Assembly: GCA_963798855.1 (NCBI GenBank)
Contig: CAWCUU010000001.1
Location: 806,001 to 870,000 of the forward strand
Direction: 5' to 3'
From: CAWCUU01 sp963798855
Lineage (GTDB): Bacteria > Gemmatimonadota > Gemmatimonadetes > Longimicrobiales > RSA9
DNA: 64,000 nt
The notes under the pieces: generated by a model
What the model was told of the DNA's origin: nothing
Database searches by the model: none
Seen by the model: only the letters and a program-made list of their open reading frames with translations
In this document: positions 1 through 7,870 of the stretch, one piece after another
How positions within the stretch are numbered: the stretch's first letter is position 1
Layout: each line of letters starts with the position of its first letter
Position numbers and translations under genes: made by a program

Positions 1-98
1 TGTCGTTGTCCTGCATCAACACATGTTTGCATGCCCGCCACGCCTCCGCCTGCCCACCTCACACGCATGTTGCGGCCGCGCAACGGATCGCCGTGCGA

Positions 99-1082
99 TC
101 AACCGGGCCGGTGAACGGTCCCGCCGCGCGCATGTCGGTCGGTCGCTGGAGCGGTCGAATAGTACTCGATCGTGCGCCGCAGGCCTTCACGCAGGTCGAT
201 TGCGGGCCGATAACCGAGAGCCTCCGCGCTGCGCTCGAGCGAGGCGAGTGAATCGCGGACGTCGCCCGGGCGCGGCTCGGCGTACACGGCCTCCGCGCGA
301 GCTCCCGTCAGGTCCCGGATCTCCACCCAGAGTCGGTTGAGGCTGATCCGCTCACCGCACCCGACATTGAATACCTGCCCGCTGACAGCGTCTGCCGGCG
401 CTTCGCACGCCAGCAGGTTCGCATTCACCGCGTTCTCGATATAGGTGAAGTCCCGCGTCTGCTCGCCATCGCCGTAGATGGTCGGCGGCGCCCCTCGCAG
501 CGCGGCTGCCACGAACTTGGGGATGACGGCCGAGTACTCCGAGGCGGGGTCCTGTCTGGGTCCGAAGATATTGAAGTATCGCAGTGCGACCGTCTCCAGC
601 CCGAAGCTCGCCGCGAACGCGCTGCAGTAGTGCTCGCCGGCGAGCTTCTGAACCGCATAGGGTGATCTTGGGTGCGGGACCATGCCCTCGTGCTTCGGAA
701 GCTCCTCTGTGTCCCCGTACGCCGACGACGAAGCGGCGTAGATCACGCGTCGCACGCCCGCTTTCCGGGCCGCGAAGAGGATATTCACTGTTCCATCGAC
801 GTTCGCCGCGTTCGTTCCCACCGGATCGCGGATCGACCGCGGCACCGAAGGAATCGCCGCCTGATGAAGGACGTAGTCCGCTCCCGTTACGGCTTCCGTG
901 CACGCCGCCGCATTGGTCAGGGACCCCTCGACCAGCGCGATCCGATCTAGATACGGCTCGAGGTTCTCCCGGCGGCCCGTCGAGAAGTCATCCAGCACCA
1001 CGACCTCGTGGCCGCTGTCCACCAGCCGCTCCACCAGGTTCGAGCCAATGAATCCAGCCCCGCCCGTTACGAGATAACGCAC
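99..1082 (-). CDS. NAD-dependent sugar epimerase (GalE/WbpP-like)
   Basis: Short-chain dehydrogenase-type nucleotide-sugar epimerase, probably interconverting a UDP-hexose or UDP-HexNAc C4 epimer for the polysaccharide locus. The Rossmann NAD motif GGAGFIG is at residues 7-13. The catalytic YxxxK is at Y142/K146, with serines at 118-120 supplying the third catalytic position. The length (327 aa) is normal for the extended SDR family. The start is GTG, directly giving MRYLVTGGAG; there is an ATG 4 bases upstream but in another frame. It lies downstream of the tyrosine phosphatase on the same strand across a 210-base gap. Substrate cannot be told from sequence; GalE, Gne/WbpP or another epimerase/dehydratase are all possible. 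Confidence 0.93.
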   Translation of the reverse strand: MRYLVTGGAGFIGSNLVERLVDSGHEVVVLDDFSTGRRENLEPYLDRIALVEGSLTNAAACTEAVTGADYVLHQAAIPSVPRSIRDPVGTNAANVDGTVNILFAARKAGVRRVIYAASSSAYGDTEELPKHEGMVPHPRSPYAVQKLAGEHYCSAFAASFGLETVALRYFNIFGPRQDPASEYSAVIPKFVAAALRGAPPTIYGDGEQTRDFTYIENAVNANLLACEAPADAVSGQVFNVGCGERISLNRLWVEIRDLTGARAEAVYAEPRPGDVRDSLASLERSAEALGYRPAIDLREGLRRTIEYYSTAPATDRHARGGTVHRPG

Positions 1083-1219
1083 GCATGCTCCAGGTTCAGT
1101 GGGTTCCGTTCGGGCCGAGCCACCCGCGCAACCTTCATACTCGCCGCTGCCGTCGCCCGGCCGCTCAGCCGATCGCTGGATCGGGCGATCCGCCTGCGCT
1201 CGCGCCGATCCCTTCGATC

Positions 1220-1263
1220 TGTAGCGGTGGCGCTACATCGCTCCGCCCCGCCATGTAGCGGTG
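1220..1263. repeat. short hairpin and 10-bp direct repeat
   Basis: TGTAGCG-gtgg-CGCTACA is a perfect 7-bp inverted repeat (1220-1237). Its first ten bases, TGTAGCGGTG, occur again at 1254-1263. Both copies lie between the phosphatase and the epimerase, upstream of the latter on its strand. They could be an operator or a transcript hairpin; no known motif was recognised. Confidence 0.3.
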
Positions 1264-1292
1264 TTACGACAAGCGCGCAGGCGCCTGAGGGA

Positions 1293-2135
1293 TCAGCCGG
1301 AGGTGGTCAGCAGCCGACACAGCTCCGCGACGCACCGGTCGATCCTCTGGTAGGTTCGTTGAAAGACGGGCGCCGACGCGTCGATGGGATCCGGGATGGG
1401 GCGTCGGGAGATCGGTGCCGGGTCGAGGTCTCCCAGTTGCAGCACTACGGGTTTCCGGCGCGTGAAGCGCTCCCGGATCCGTCGCGATTGATCGGCGTCC
1501 ATCACCACGATCAGGGAGGGAGCGTCGGGCAGCTCTTCCGGCAGCGCCGAAGACAAGTGGGAGGCGAGGTCGATCCCCAGGGCCGCCGCCGCCGCAATGG
1601 CGTTGGCAGGCGAGGCCCGGCCCGGTCCGATGAAGCCTGCGGATCGGGTGGTGTAGCGTTGGCGGAGCCGCTCGGGCAGCTTGTCTGCGAAGGCGGCTGC
1701 GGCATAGGGACTTCGGCAGATGTTGCCCTGGCAGATGAAGAGCACGTTCAGCTCGGCCCCGGCCAGCCGTCGGGCGCGTCTTCGAGCCGTCGCCCGCCGG
1801 AGTGGGTGTAGCAGTCGCTCCGCTGCGCTGCGGACGGCGCGCGCCGCCTTCCGCGCCCGGCGCTCGAGCCTGGTGGCGACCGGGACCCTGTTCAACGCCG
1901 GCTGCGCCCGGTTGCGGTGCCATTGGAAGATGAAGGTTCCATGGATCGGCGAAGGTGTTGGACGACGCCCGCAGCGGCGATTTCGGCGGCCCCGTACGGA
2001 GCTCGGCACGCCCGGGCCCGAACCGGTACGATAGTAAGCCGGTCGGCGGAAGACCGCACGCGGCGGCGTCCGGGTCTGTCGCGCGTGAAGGGCCGGGGCA
2101 TGGTGATTGCGCGCCGCGAGAATCAACCCGAACAC
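1293..2135 (-). CDS. low-molecular-weight protein tyrosine phosphatase (Wzb-like)
   Basis: LMW-PTP-type phosphatase expected to dephosphorylate the polysaccharide tyrosine autokinase encoded at 36240-38633. The P-loop CQGNICRS is at residues 135-142 of the longest reading, with catalytic C135 and R141. The acid/base aspartate lies in PDPID (D249). The family normally begins only a few residues before the P-loop, so the first ~125 residues, very rich in Arg, are probably not translated or are an unusual extension. A GTG at 1745 would start right at the P-loop, and no other good start is obvious between. Thus the fold is certain but the start is not. It is divergent from the deacetylase at 2144. 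Confidence 0.8.
   Translation of the reverse strand: MFGLILAARNHHAPALHARQTRTPPRAVFRRPAYYRTGSGPGVPSSVRGRRNRRCGRRPTPSPIHGTFIFQWHRNRAQPALNRVPVATRLERRARKAARAVRSAAERLLHPLRRATARRRARRLAGAELNVLFICQGNICRSPYAAAAFADKLPERLRQRYTTRSAGFIGPGRASPANAIAAAAALGIDLASHLSSALPEELPDAPSLIVVMDADQSRRIRERFTRRKPVVLQLGDLDPAPISRRPIPDPIDASAPVFQRTYQRIDRCVAELCRLLTTSG
2096..2111 (+). promoter_or_regulatory. sigma-54 (-24/-12) promoter candidate
   Basis: GGGCATGGTGATTGCG has the invariant GG (2097-2098) and GC (2109-2110) separated by exactly 10 bases, with GGCA and TTGC around them as in the consensus TGGCAC-N5-TTGCW. The ATG of the XrtA-type deacetylase is 34 bases after the GC. It fits the sigma-54 activator gene at 34244-35758. 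The site lies inside the longest, doubtful reading of the phosphatase gene. Confidence 0.5.
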
Positions 2136-2143
2136 CGGCGGTA

Positions 2144-2983
2144 ATGAAACACCATTTGACGATCGATGTCGAGGAGTATTTCCACGCCTCGGCGCTCGAG
2201 CGCGTCGCCCCGCTCGATCGGTGGACGACCCTGCCGAGCAGGGTGGACGTGGGCCTCTTCCAGATCCTGGAGATCATGGGGCGCCACTCGGCACAGGGGA
2301 CGTTCTTCGTCCTGGGCTGGCTGGCCGAGCGTCGACCGGACCTGGTGCGCGAGATCAGCGCTGCCGGACACGAGATCGCGTCCCACGGCTGGGATCACCG
2401 GCGGGTCACTCAGCAGACCCCCGAGGAGCTGCGGAGCTCCGTGAGCCGAAGCAAGGCGCTTCTCGAGGATACCTCCGGGCAGCGCGTGAACGGCTTCCGC
2501 GCCCCCAGCTTCTCGATCGTGCCGGGATTGGAGTGGGCGTTCGACGTGCTTCTCGAGACCGGGTACCGCTACGACTCCAGCCTCTTCCCGATCCGCCGCC
2601 CCGGCTACGGCTACCCTGGGACGAACCCGGATCCTCACTGGATCGATCGGCCATCCGGGTCGTTGTGGGAGGTACCGCCGGCGACGATCCGCTGGCCCGG
2701 CGTGCGGGTGCCGGCGGGCGGAGGCGCCTACTTTCGGTTCTTCCCCTATCACCTCGTTCGCTCCGCGCTCAAATCCTGCGAGCGCAGGGGCGTACCCGGC
2801 ACGTTCTATATTCACCCCTGGGAGCTGGACCCCGACCAGCCCCGCCTCCCCCTCGCGTTGCATACGAGGGTTCGGCATTACACCGGCCTTTCGAGGACCG
2901 CGAGCAGGCTCGATCGCCTGCTGACGGAGTTTCGCTTCGTCGCCATAGCACCGGAGCAGGAGCAGGCAAGGATTCATGCTTGA
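2144..2983 (+). CDS. XrtA/PEP-CTERM-locus polysaccharide deacetylase (DUF3473 type)
   Basis: NodB-type carbohydrate esterase that removes N-acetyl groups from the polymer, of the subfamily that travels with exosortase loci. The protein (279 aa) opens with TIDVEEYFH, supplying the first metal/catalytic aspartate D8. The metal-binding HxxxH is H81/H85 in HGWDH. The C-terminal part with RAPSFSI and the TFYIHPWE segment is the DUF3473 extension. The ATG at 2144 is chosen because the family starts right at this motif; the frame is open further upstream but unlike the family. It overlaps the next gene by 8 bases, so it is the first gene of an operon running to the glycosyltransferase at 6631, behind a sigma-54-like promoter. 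Confidence 0.93.
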   Translation: MKHHLTIDVEEYFHASALERVAPLDRWTTLPSRVDVGLFQILEIMGRHSAQGTFFVLGWLAERRPDLVREISAAGHEIASHGWDHRRVTQQTPEELRSSVSRSKALLEDTSGQRVNGFRAPSFSIVPGLEWAFDVLLETGYRYDSSLFPIRRPGYGYPGTNPDPHWIDRPSGSLWEVPPATIRWPGVRVPAGGGAYFRFFPYHLVRSALKSCERRGVPGTFYIHPWELDPDQPRLPLALHTRVRHYTGLSRTASRLDRLLTEFRFVAIAPEQEQARIHA

Positions 2984-4028
2984 AGCGGCAGGGACGGCAC
3001 GCGCGACGTCGCAGCTCGCGGTTGCCACGTACGATGGAGACGGCCGAGACTGGGACGCCCACGTCGAAGGCCTCGCGGGCGCCAGCTTCTGCCACCTCGC
3101 CGCGTGGCGCGAGGTGATGCAGGACGCGCTGGGCCAGCGCCCGCTGTATCGATTGGTCGTCGATGCCGATGGCGAATGGCACGGCGTTCTGCCTGCGGTG
3201 CACGTTCGAGGGCGTCTCTTCGGCAGCTATCTGCTCTCCATGCCGTTCCTGAACTATGGTGGCCCGCTCGGCTCCGAGGCCGCGCGCCGGATGCTGCTCG
3301 TCCGCTCCGTGGCCGATGCGAGGAGGCTCGGCGTCGACATGCTGGAGATGAGGTGCCGGGGGGTTGCCGAGCCGGAGGCTCAGGTTCGCAAGCTCACCGT
3401 CACGCTGCCGCTGCCGTGTTCCGCCGACGAGCTCTTCGCCAGCTTCCCATCCAAGCTGCGCAGCCAGATCCGCCGACCGATGAAGGCCGGCCATGAGGCC
3501 CGCTTCGGTGCCTCGCAGCGCGAGGCGTTCTACGAGGTGTTCACGCGCAACATGCGCGATCTCGGCACCCCTGTGCTGCCGCCCCGATTTTTCCGGATGC
3601 TCGCCGAGCTGTTCGGGGACCGTGTCGTTTTCGGCGTCGTTTACCGGCAGGGACACCCGGTCGCTGCGGGGTGCGGGTTCATCTGGGGCGGCGAGTTCGA
3701 GATGACCTGGGCTTCCTCGCTTCGCGAGTTCAACCGGGAAGCGCCGAACATGCTGCTCTACTGGTCGTTCATGGAGCGCATGATCGAGACAGGTGTCCGG
3801 ACGTTCAACTTCGGCCGCTGCACCCCCGGGGGTGGCACGCACCGCTTCAAGGTGCAGTGGGGCGGACAGGAGGAGGCGCTGCCGTGGCTGACCTGGTCGC
3901 CCCGCGGCCGGACGTCCACGCCATCCCCGGACGGGCGCTTCTTCCGACTGGCGACGCGCGCGTGGAGCCGCCTGCCGCTGCCGATCGCGAACACGGTCGG
4001 GCCGGTGCTCGCCCGCTGGCTCCCCTGA
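2976..4028 (+). CDS. FemAB-like protein, XrtA/PEP-CTERM-associated
   Basis: GNAT-fold FemAB-family protein (350 aa) of the type found beside exosortase and DUF3473 deacetylase genes. Such proteins are thought to transfer an acyl or aminoacyl group, but the true donor and acceptor are unknown. The second GNAT half is visible as FGVVYRQGHPVAAGCGFIWGG and the following EMTWASSLREFNREAPNMLLYW block. The NFGRCTPGGGTHRFKVQWGG segment near the C-terminus is typical of this subfamily. No signal peptide or membrane segment is seen. The start overlaps the deacetylase stop (coupled translation), and the next gene follows directly. Confidence 0.9.
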   Translation: MLEAAGTARATSQLAVATYDGDGRDWDAHVEGLAGASFCHLAAWREVMQDALGQRPLYRLVVDADGEWHGVLPAVHVRGRLFGSYLLSMPFLNYGGPLGSEAARRMLLVRSVADARRLGVDMLEMRCRGVAEPEAQVRKLTVTLPLPCSADELFASFPSKLRSQIRRPMKAGHEARFGASQREAFYEVFTRNMRDLGTPVLPPRFFRMLAELFGDRVVFGVVYRQGHPVAAGCGFIWGGEFEMTWASSLREFNREAPNMLLYWSFMERMIETGVRTFNFGRCTPGGGTHRFKVQWGGQEEALPWLTWSPRGRTSTPSPDGRFFRLATRAWSRLPLPIANTVGPVLARWLP

Positions 4029-4104
4029 CCTCCGGCGTCCCATCCTCGGCCATCAGCCACCGGTCCGGTCGCCGATCCCGTTCGGCGGAATCGCTCGCGC
4101 CGCG

Positions 4105-5229
4105 CTGCCGGACTTCCCTTCCAGCCGCGCGCCAGCTCCGCGGCTCGCGGAGGTCCTGCGTAGCCGCTACCAGGCGGAGACCATCGCGCTCACGGGCAGC
4201 GGCACGCAGGCGCTCGAGCTGGCGTTGCGCACCGCCGTTTCCGCGCGGCCCGGGATTGTCGCGCTTCCGGCCTTCAGCTGCTACGACATCGTCTCCGCGG
4301 CCGTCGGGGCGGGGGTGCGCGCCGTCTTCTACGACCTCGATCCGAAGACGCTCGGCTTCGATCTGGAGTCGCTCGAACGGGCGCTCCAGGCTGGCGCGAC
4401 TGTCATCGTAGCGGCGCCGCTCTACGGCCTTCCCTGGGACTGGGATCGGCTCCGTTCGCTCGCCACGCGGACCGGCGCGCTTCTGGTCGAGGACGCGGCA
4501 CAAGGGCACGGTGCCGAGTGGCGCGGTCGCCCGCTCGGTAGCCTCGGTGACCTGTCGGTTCTCAGCTTCGGGCGCGGAAAGGGCTGGACGGGTGGAGCGG
4601 GCGGAGCGCTTTTGATCCGCGACAGGAGCATCGCGGCGGCCGCCCTACCCGTTGATGGCCCAGGACCCGACGCGGTGGCCGTTCTGCGCGCAGCCGCGCA
4701 GTGGCTGTTCGGCCATCCCTCTCTCTATGGAATCCCCCATGCGCTCCCTTTTCTCGCTCTGGGCGAGTCGAGATACCACCCGCCGACGGCCGTGAAGCCG
4801 ATGGGCGCTGGCACCGCAACGATGATACTGGCAAGCCGCGGCGTCGCCGACGCAGAGGTCGCCGTTCGGCGTCGGCGCGCCGAAGGCTACCGCGACCGAT
4901 TGGAAGCCTCCGGGATCGGGCTCGTGTACACGCCGGCTGCCGGCGCTGCGCCGGGCTGGCTGCGCTATCCGGTATTGCGGCCGCCGCCCACCGGCAGGGG
5001 CAATGCGCTGACCAGGGCCGAGCTGCGGCTCGGTATCGCGCCTTCCTACCCGCTCGCCTTGCCCGACCTGCCCGCCGCTCGAGAGCTCGGCGATGCGGCC
5101 GCGGAGCGTTTTCCTGGTGCGATGGAGCTGGCGACGGGTCTACTCACGCTCCCGACTCACTCCTGGATCGGTGACCGGCAAGCCTCGCGTGTGGTGCGGG
5201 TGCTGTCGGCGGCGTCACGGGTGCGGTAG
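4105..5229 (+). CDS. DegT/DnrJ/EryC1-type PLP aminotransferase (start uncertain)
   Basis: PLP-dependent sugar aminotransferase-like protein. The phosphate-binding motif TGSGTQALELAL is near 4190-4225, the cofactor-contact motif VEDAAQGHG is near 4488-4512, and the expected Schiff-base lysine lies in SFGRGKGW near 4579. The first standard start codon in this frame is a TTG at 4225, but that would delete the GSGTQAL motif. The frame is open and protein-like from about 4030 (PILGHQPPVRSPIPFGG) without ATG, GTG or TTG. I use the CTG at 4105 as a conservative start; a rare start or a sequence indel near 4030-4100 is likely. It probably makes an aminosugar for the polymer or acts as an atypical transferase. 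Its 3' end is followed closely by the next gene. Confidence 0.8.
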   Translation: MPDFPSSRAPAPRLAEVLRSRYQAETIALTGSGTQALELALRTAVSARPGIVALPAFSCYDIVSAAVGAGVRAVFYDLDPKTLGFDLESLERALQAGATVIVAAPLYGLPWDWDRLRSLATRTGALLVEDAAQGHGAEWRGRPLGSLGDLSVLSFGRGKGWTGGAGGALLIRDRSIAAAALPVDGPGPDAVAVLRAAAQWLFGHPSLYGIPHALPFLALGESRYHPPTAVKPMGAGTATMILASRGVADAEVAVRRRRAEGYRDRLEASGIGLVYTPAAGAAPGWLRYPVLRPPPTGRGNALTRAELRLGIAPSYPLALPDLPAARELGDAAAERFPGAMELATGLLTLPTHSWIGDRQASRVVRVLSAASRVR

Positions 5230-5239
5230 CATCCGTGCG

Positions 5240-6631
5240 GTGTCTCTCGGTTTCCTCGCACTCGTGATGACGCTGCTCATTCTCGGCGCCGAGCGTGCCG
5301 GTATGATCGACCTGATTCGCGGATTCAGGCGTGGTGGCGCTGCGGATCGCCCTGTCGCAGTCGAGGAGTCGGCCACACAGGCGGCGACCGCGGCGGTGCC
5401 GCCGGTCCGCGTTCTTTTCGTCGAGCAGGCGATCGCGTTCGGTGGCGCCTTCGTGGTCATCGCCGAGCTGATCCGCCGCATGCGACGCGAGCGCGTGCAG
5501 CCCCTCCTCGTCACCGCCATGGAGCCGCGCTTCGTCGCCGAGCGGCTCGGCTCCGCTGGCGTTGCGCGGCCGCTGCGTCACAGGTTGGATTACGCTCGTA
5601 TCGAGCGACTACGACGCTGGTTCGTCCGGCGAGGCGTGCCGCGACGTCTCGCGTCCTATCTCGCCACGGCTTTCGCGGCAGTGGCGAACATCGGGTATTC
5701 GATCCGGCTGCTCGTCACGGTTATCCGGGAACGCCCGGACGTGATCCACGTCAATAACGGCACAGAGCACATGGAGTCGAACCTCGGGCTGTTCCTGCTG
5801 GCACGACGGTGCGTAGCGCACGCTCATGGTATGGGAACACCCTCCTACCTCCAGCGCATCTTTCTCAATCGTGCTTCCCGCGTGGTTGCCGTCTCGGGCG
5901 CGGTTCGCGACGCGCTCGTACGCGGCGGCGTCCACCCTGACCGCATCGTTATCGTTCCGAACCCGGTGACAGTGCACGACCGCGGGGCTGAAGATGCCGG
6001 AAGACGGGTCCGTGCTCGGCATTCGCTGCCCGATCGGGCTCTCGTGTTCGGCATCGTCGGCCGGTTGGTGAGGTGGAAAGGCCATCGCGAGTTCCTGCTC
6101 GCCGCCGCCAAGGTCATGCGAAGCGTTGGAAACGCCTACGCGATGATCCTGGGCGGCGCGGCGGACCTCGATCCCGGCTACGACGCCGAGCTTCGACGCA
6201 TGGCCCGGGAGCTCGGGATCGAGGACCGCGTCGTGTTCACCGGGTACGTCGCCGACATCGGCAGCTACTACCGGGCGCTGGATCTCGTCGTCCACTGCTC
6301 GATAGAGCCCGAGCCGTTCGGCCTCGTGATCACCGAAGCGATGGCGAGCGGCGTCCCCGTGATCGCCGCGAGCCAGGGCGCTCCCTGTGAGATCATCACG
6401 CACGGGGTGGATGGATTGCTGATCGACCCCCGAGACACAGAATCGTTGTCCGAGGCGATCAGAAAGCTCCTCGGGGACTCTGATCGGCGGGCGGAGCTCG
6501 CCCGACGCGCTCGCGCCATGGTCATGCAGCGCTACGATCCGGATCGCTACGCCCACCGCATGGAAGCGATCTATCGGCAGGTCGCGCGACGCTCCTCGAA
6601 GCGGCGGCTCCAGGGACACGGGGCGATTTGA
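5240..6631 (+). CDS. glycosyltransferase, GT4 family
   Basis: GT-B retaining glycosyltransferase that adds a sugar to the lipid-linked repeat. The C-terminal half carries FGIVGRLVRWKGHREFL and the donor-binding E-x7-E block EPFGLVITEAMASG followed by GVPVIAA. The GTG at 5240 is preferred over the open frame back to 5093, which would overlap the aminotransferase by 137 bases. It yields a hydrophobic N-terminus (VSLGFLALVMTLLILG) that may anchor it to the membrane, unusual for GT4; an ATG at 5267 is an alternative. Last gene of the operon begun at 2144, converging on the gene at 6653. Confidence 0.9.
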   Translation: MSLGFLALVMTLLILGAERAGMIDLIRGFRRGGAADRPVAVEESATQAATAAVPPVRVLFVEQAIAFGGAFVVIAELIRRMRRERVQPLLVTAMEPRFVAERLGSAGVARPLRHRLDYARIERLRRWFVRRGVPRRLASYLATAFAAVANIGYSIRLLVTVIRERPDVIHVNNGTEHMESNLGLFLLARRCVAHAHGMGTPSYLQRIFLNRASRVVAVSGAVRDALVRGGVHPDRIVIVPNPVTVHDRGAEDAGRRVRARHSLPDRALVFGIVGRLVRWKGHREFLLAAAKVMRSVGNAYAMILGGAADLDPGYDAELRRMARELGIEDRVVFTGYVADIGSYYRALDLVVHCSIEPEPFGLVITEAMASGVPVIAASQGAPCEIITHGVDGLLIDPRDTESLSEAIRKLLGDSDRRAELARRARAMVMQRYDPDRYAHRMEAIYRQVARRSSKRRLQGHGAI

Positions 6632-6642
6632 TCCCCAATGAG

Positions 6643-6657
6643 CGTGAGCACCTCACG
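6643..6657. terminator. weak hairpin between convergent genes
   Basis: CGTGAG-cac-CTCACG is a perfect 6-bp hairpin in the 21-base gap between two convergent glycosyltransferase genes, touching the end of the minus-strand one. There is no T-run on either side, so its role as a terminator is only a guess. Confidence 0.25.
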
Positions 6658-7840
6658 GCCGCTCAGTCTGCTCCTCCCCCAGAGAGATGCGGGCGACTGC
6701 AGCCAGGACCCCCGCGTGATAGGCGGCCAGGGAGAACTTGCGCTCCACCAACTTGCGGCCGGCCCTGCCCAGTTTGCCTCGGAGCTCGCCATCTCGGGCC
6801 AGCTTTAGAATGAGCTCCGTCAATGCCGGCCCGTCGTCGGGTGCGAAGGTCAGTCCTGTCGCATCGGGCTCCACGGTTTCACGCAGCCCGGTCGAATCAG
6901 CGATCAGCGCTGGCAGCGCGCAGGCGGACCCTTCAAGCACGGAGATACCGAGCCCCTCCTCCACCGAGGCCAGCACGTTGATATCGATCACCTGTTGATA
7001 ATAGGGCAGCACCGATTCGACGAAGCCGGTCAGGAGCACGCGGCCCTGCAGCCCGAGCGTCGCAACCTCAGCTCGCAATGCATCTTCCAGCGGCCCATCG
7101 CCGACCAGGCACAGATAAAGGGAGGGTACCTGCGCCGCCGCGTGCGAAAAAGCCCGCAGCAGGAGTTGTGGGCGTTTGTGAGGCACCAGCGCCCCCACCT
7201 GGCCGACGACGATCGCGTCGGGCGGAACGCCCAGGCGTTCGCGCAAACCGCCTTCACCGTGAGGCAGCGGTCGAAAGAGATCGGGATCCACGCCGTTGTA
7301 GACGACATTGCCACCCAGCCCGGCCTTTTCCAGGGAATGAAGACGCGTGTATTCGCTGGGGAAGATCCAGCCGTCGGCAAACTTCACCAGCCATAGGTAA
7401 TACGCGCGCTTGATCGCCGGGTGATGGAAATGGCAGAGCAGTGGTACCCGCATCATGCGTGCGGCCGGAACCCCGAGCTGACAGGGCAATCCGCCGCTCG
7501 TATAGACGATGGCCGGCGACCACTCGCGCATCAGGCGATGCAGCCGCATCAGCGCCCGCGTGTAACGCAGGAACGGCATCTCGCTGCGCAATCCGTCGAG
7601 CATCAGCTCCGGGAAATCGAAATCGACCAGCGCCGTCACCCAGGGCCGCAGCAGCTCGTCCATCACGCCGTGATGGCGCAGCACCACCACCCGGTATCCC
7701 GCAGTCGCCAGGGCGTGAGCGGCTTCGATGACGCAGATTTCGGATCCGCGGATGCGGGCTCCACCGCGATGCAGCATGAAGACCACACCGCGATTGTTCG
7801 GCATCGCCCCGCCTGCGGATTCGAATTCGTTGGGCCGCAT
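6653..7840 (-). CDS. glycosyltransferase, GT4 family
   Basis: GT-B glycosyltransferase of 395 aa. The N-terminal half has the FMLHRGGARIRGSE acceptor-side loop (Gly-rich, as in family members beginning HxGGxxxxE). The C-terminal half shows VGQVGALVPHKRPQLLLRAF, GDGPLEDAL and an E-x7-E block EEGLGISVLEGSACALP. ATG at 7840 or an internal ATG at 7804 could start it; the homologous region begins only after the second. It follows the membrane protein gene at 7871-9613 on the same strand with a 30-base gap, so the two form an operon pointing away from the sigma-54 promoter region at 9738. Donor and acceptor are unknown. Confidence 0.92.
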   Translation of the reverse strand: MRPNEFESAGGAMPNNRGVVFMLHRGGARIRGSEICVIEAAHALATAGYRVVVLRHHGVMDELLRPWVTALVDFDFPELMLDGLRSEMPFLRYTRALMRLHRLMREWSPAIVYTSGGLPCQLGVPAARMMRVPLLCHFHHPAIKRAYYLWLVKFADGWIFPSEYTRLHSLEKAGLGGNVVYNGVDPDLFRPLPHGEGGLRERLGVPPDAIVVGQVGALVPHKRPQLLLRAFSHAAAQVPSLYLCLVGDGPLEDALRAEVATLGLQGRVLLTGFVESVLPYYQQVIDINVLASVEEGLGISVLEGSACALPALIADSTGLRETVEPDATGLTFAPDDGPALTELILKLARDGELRGKLGRAGRKLVERKFSLAAYHAGVLAAVARISLGEEQTERP

Positions 7841-7870
7841 CGTGTCCTGCTCGACATTAGTCTGGGATAA

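Noticed and set aside
1264..2277. 337-codon minus-strand frame overlapping the phosphatase
   Set aside because: Shadow of the phosphatase frame without its P-loop motif.
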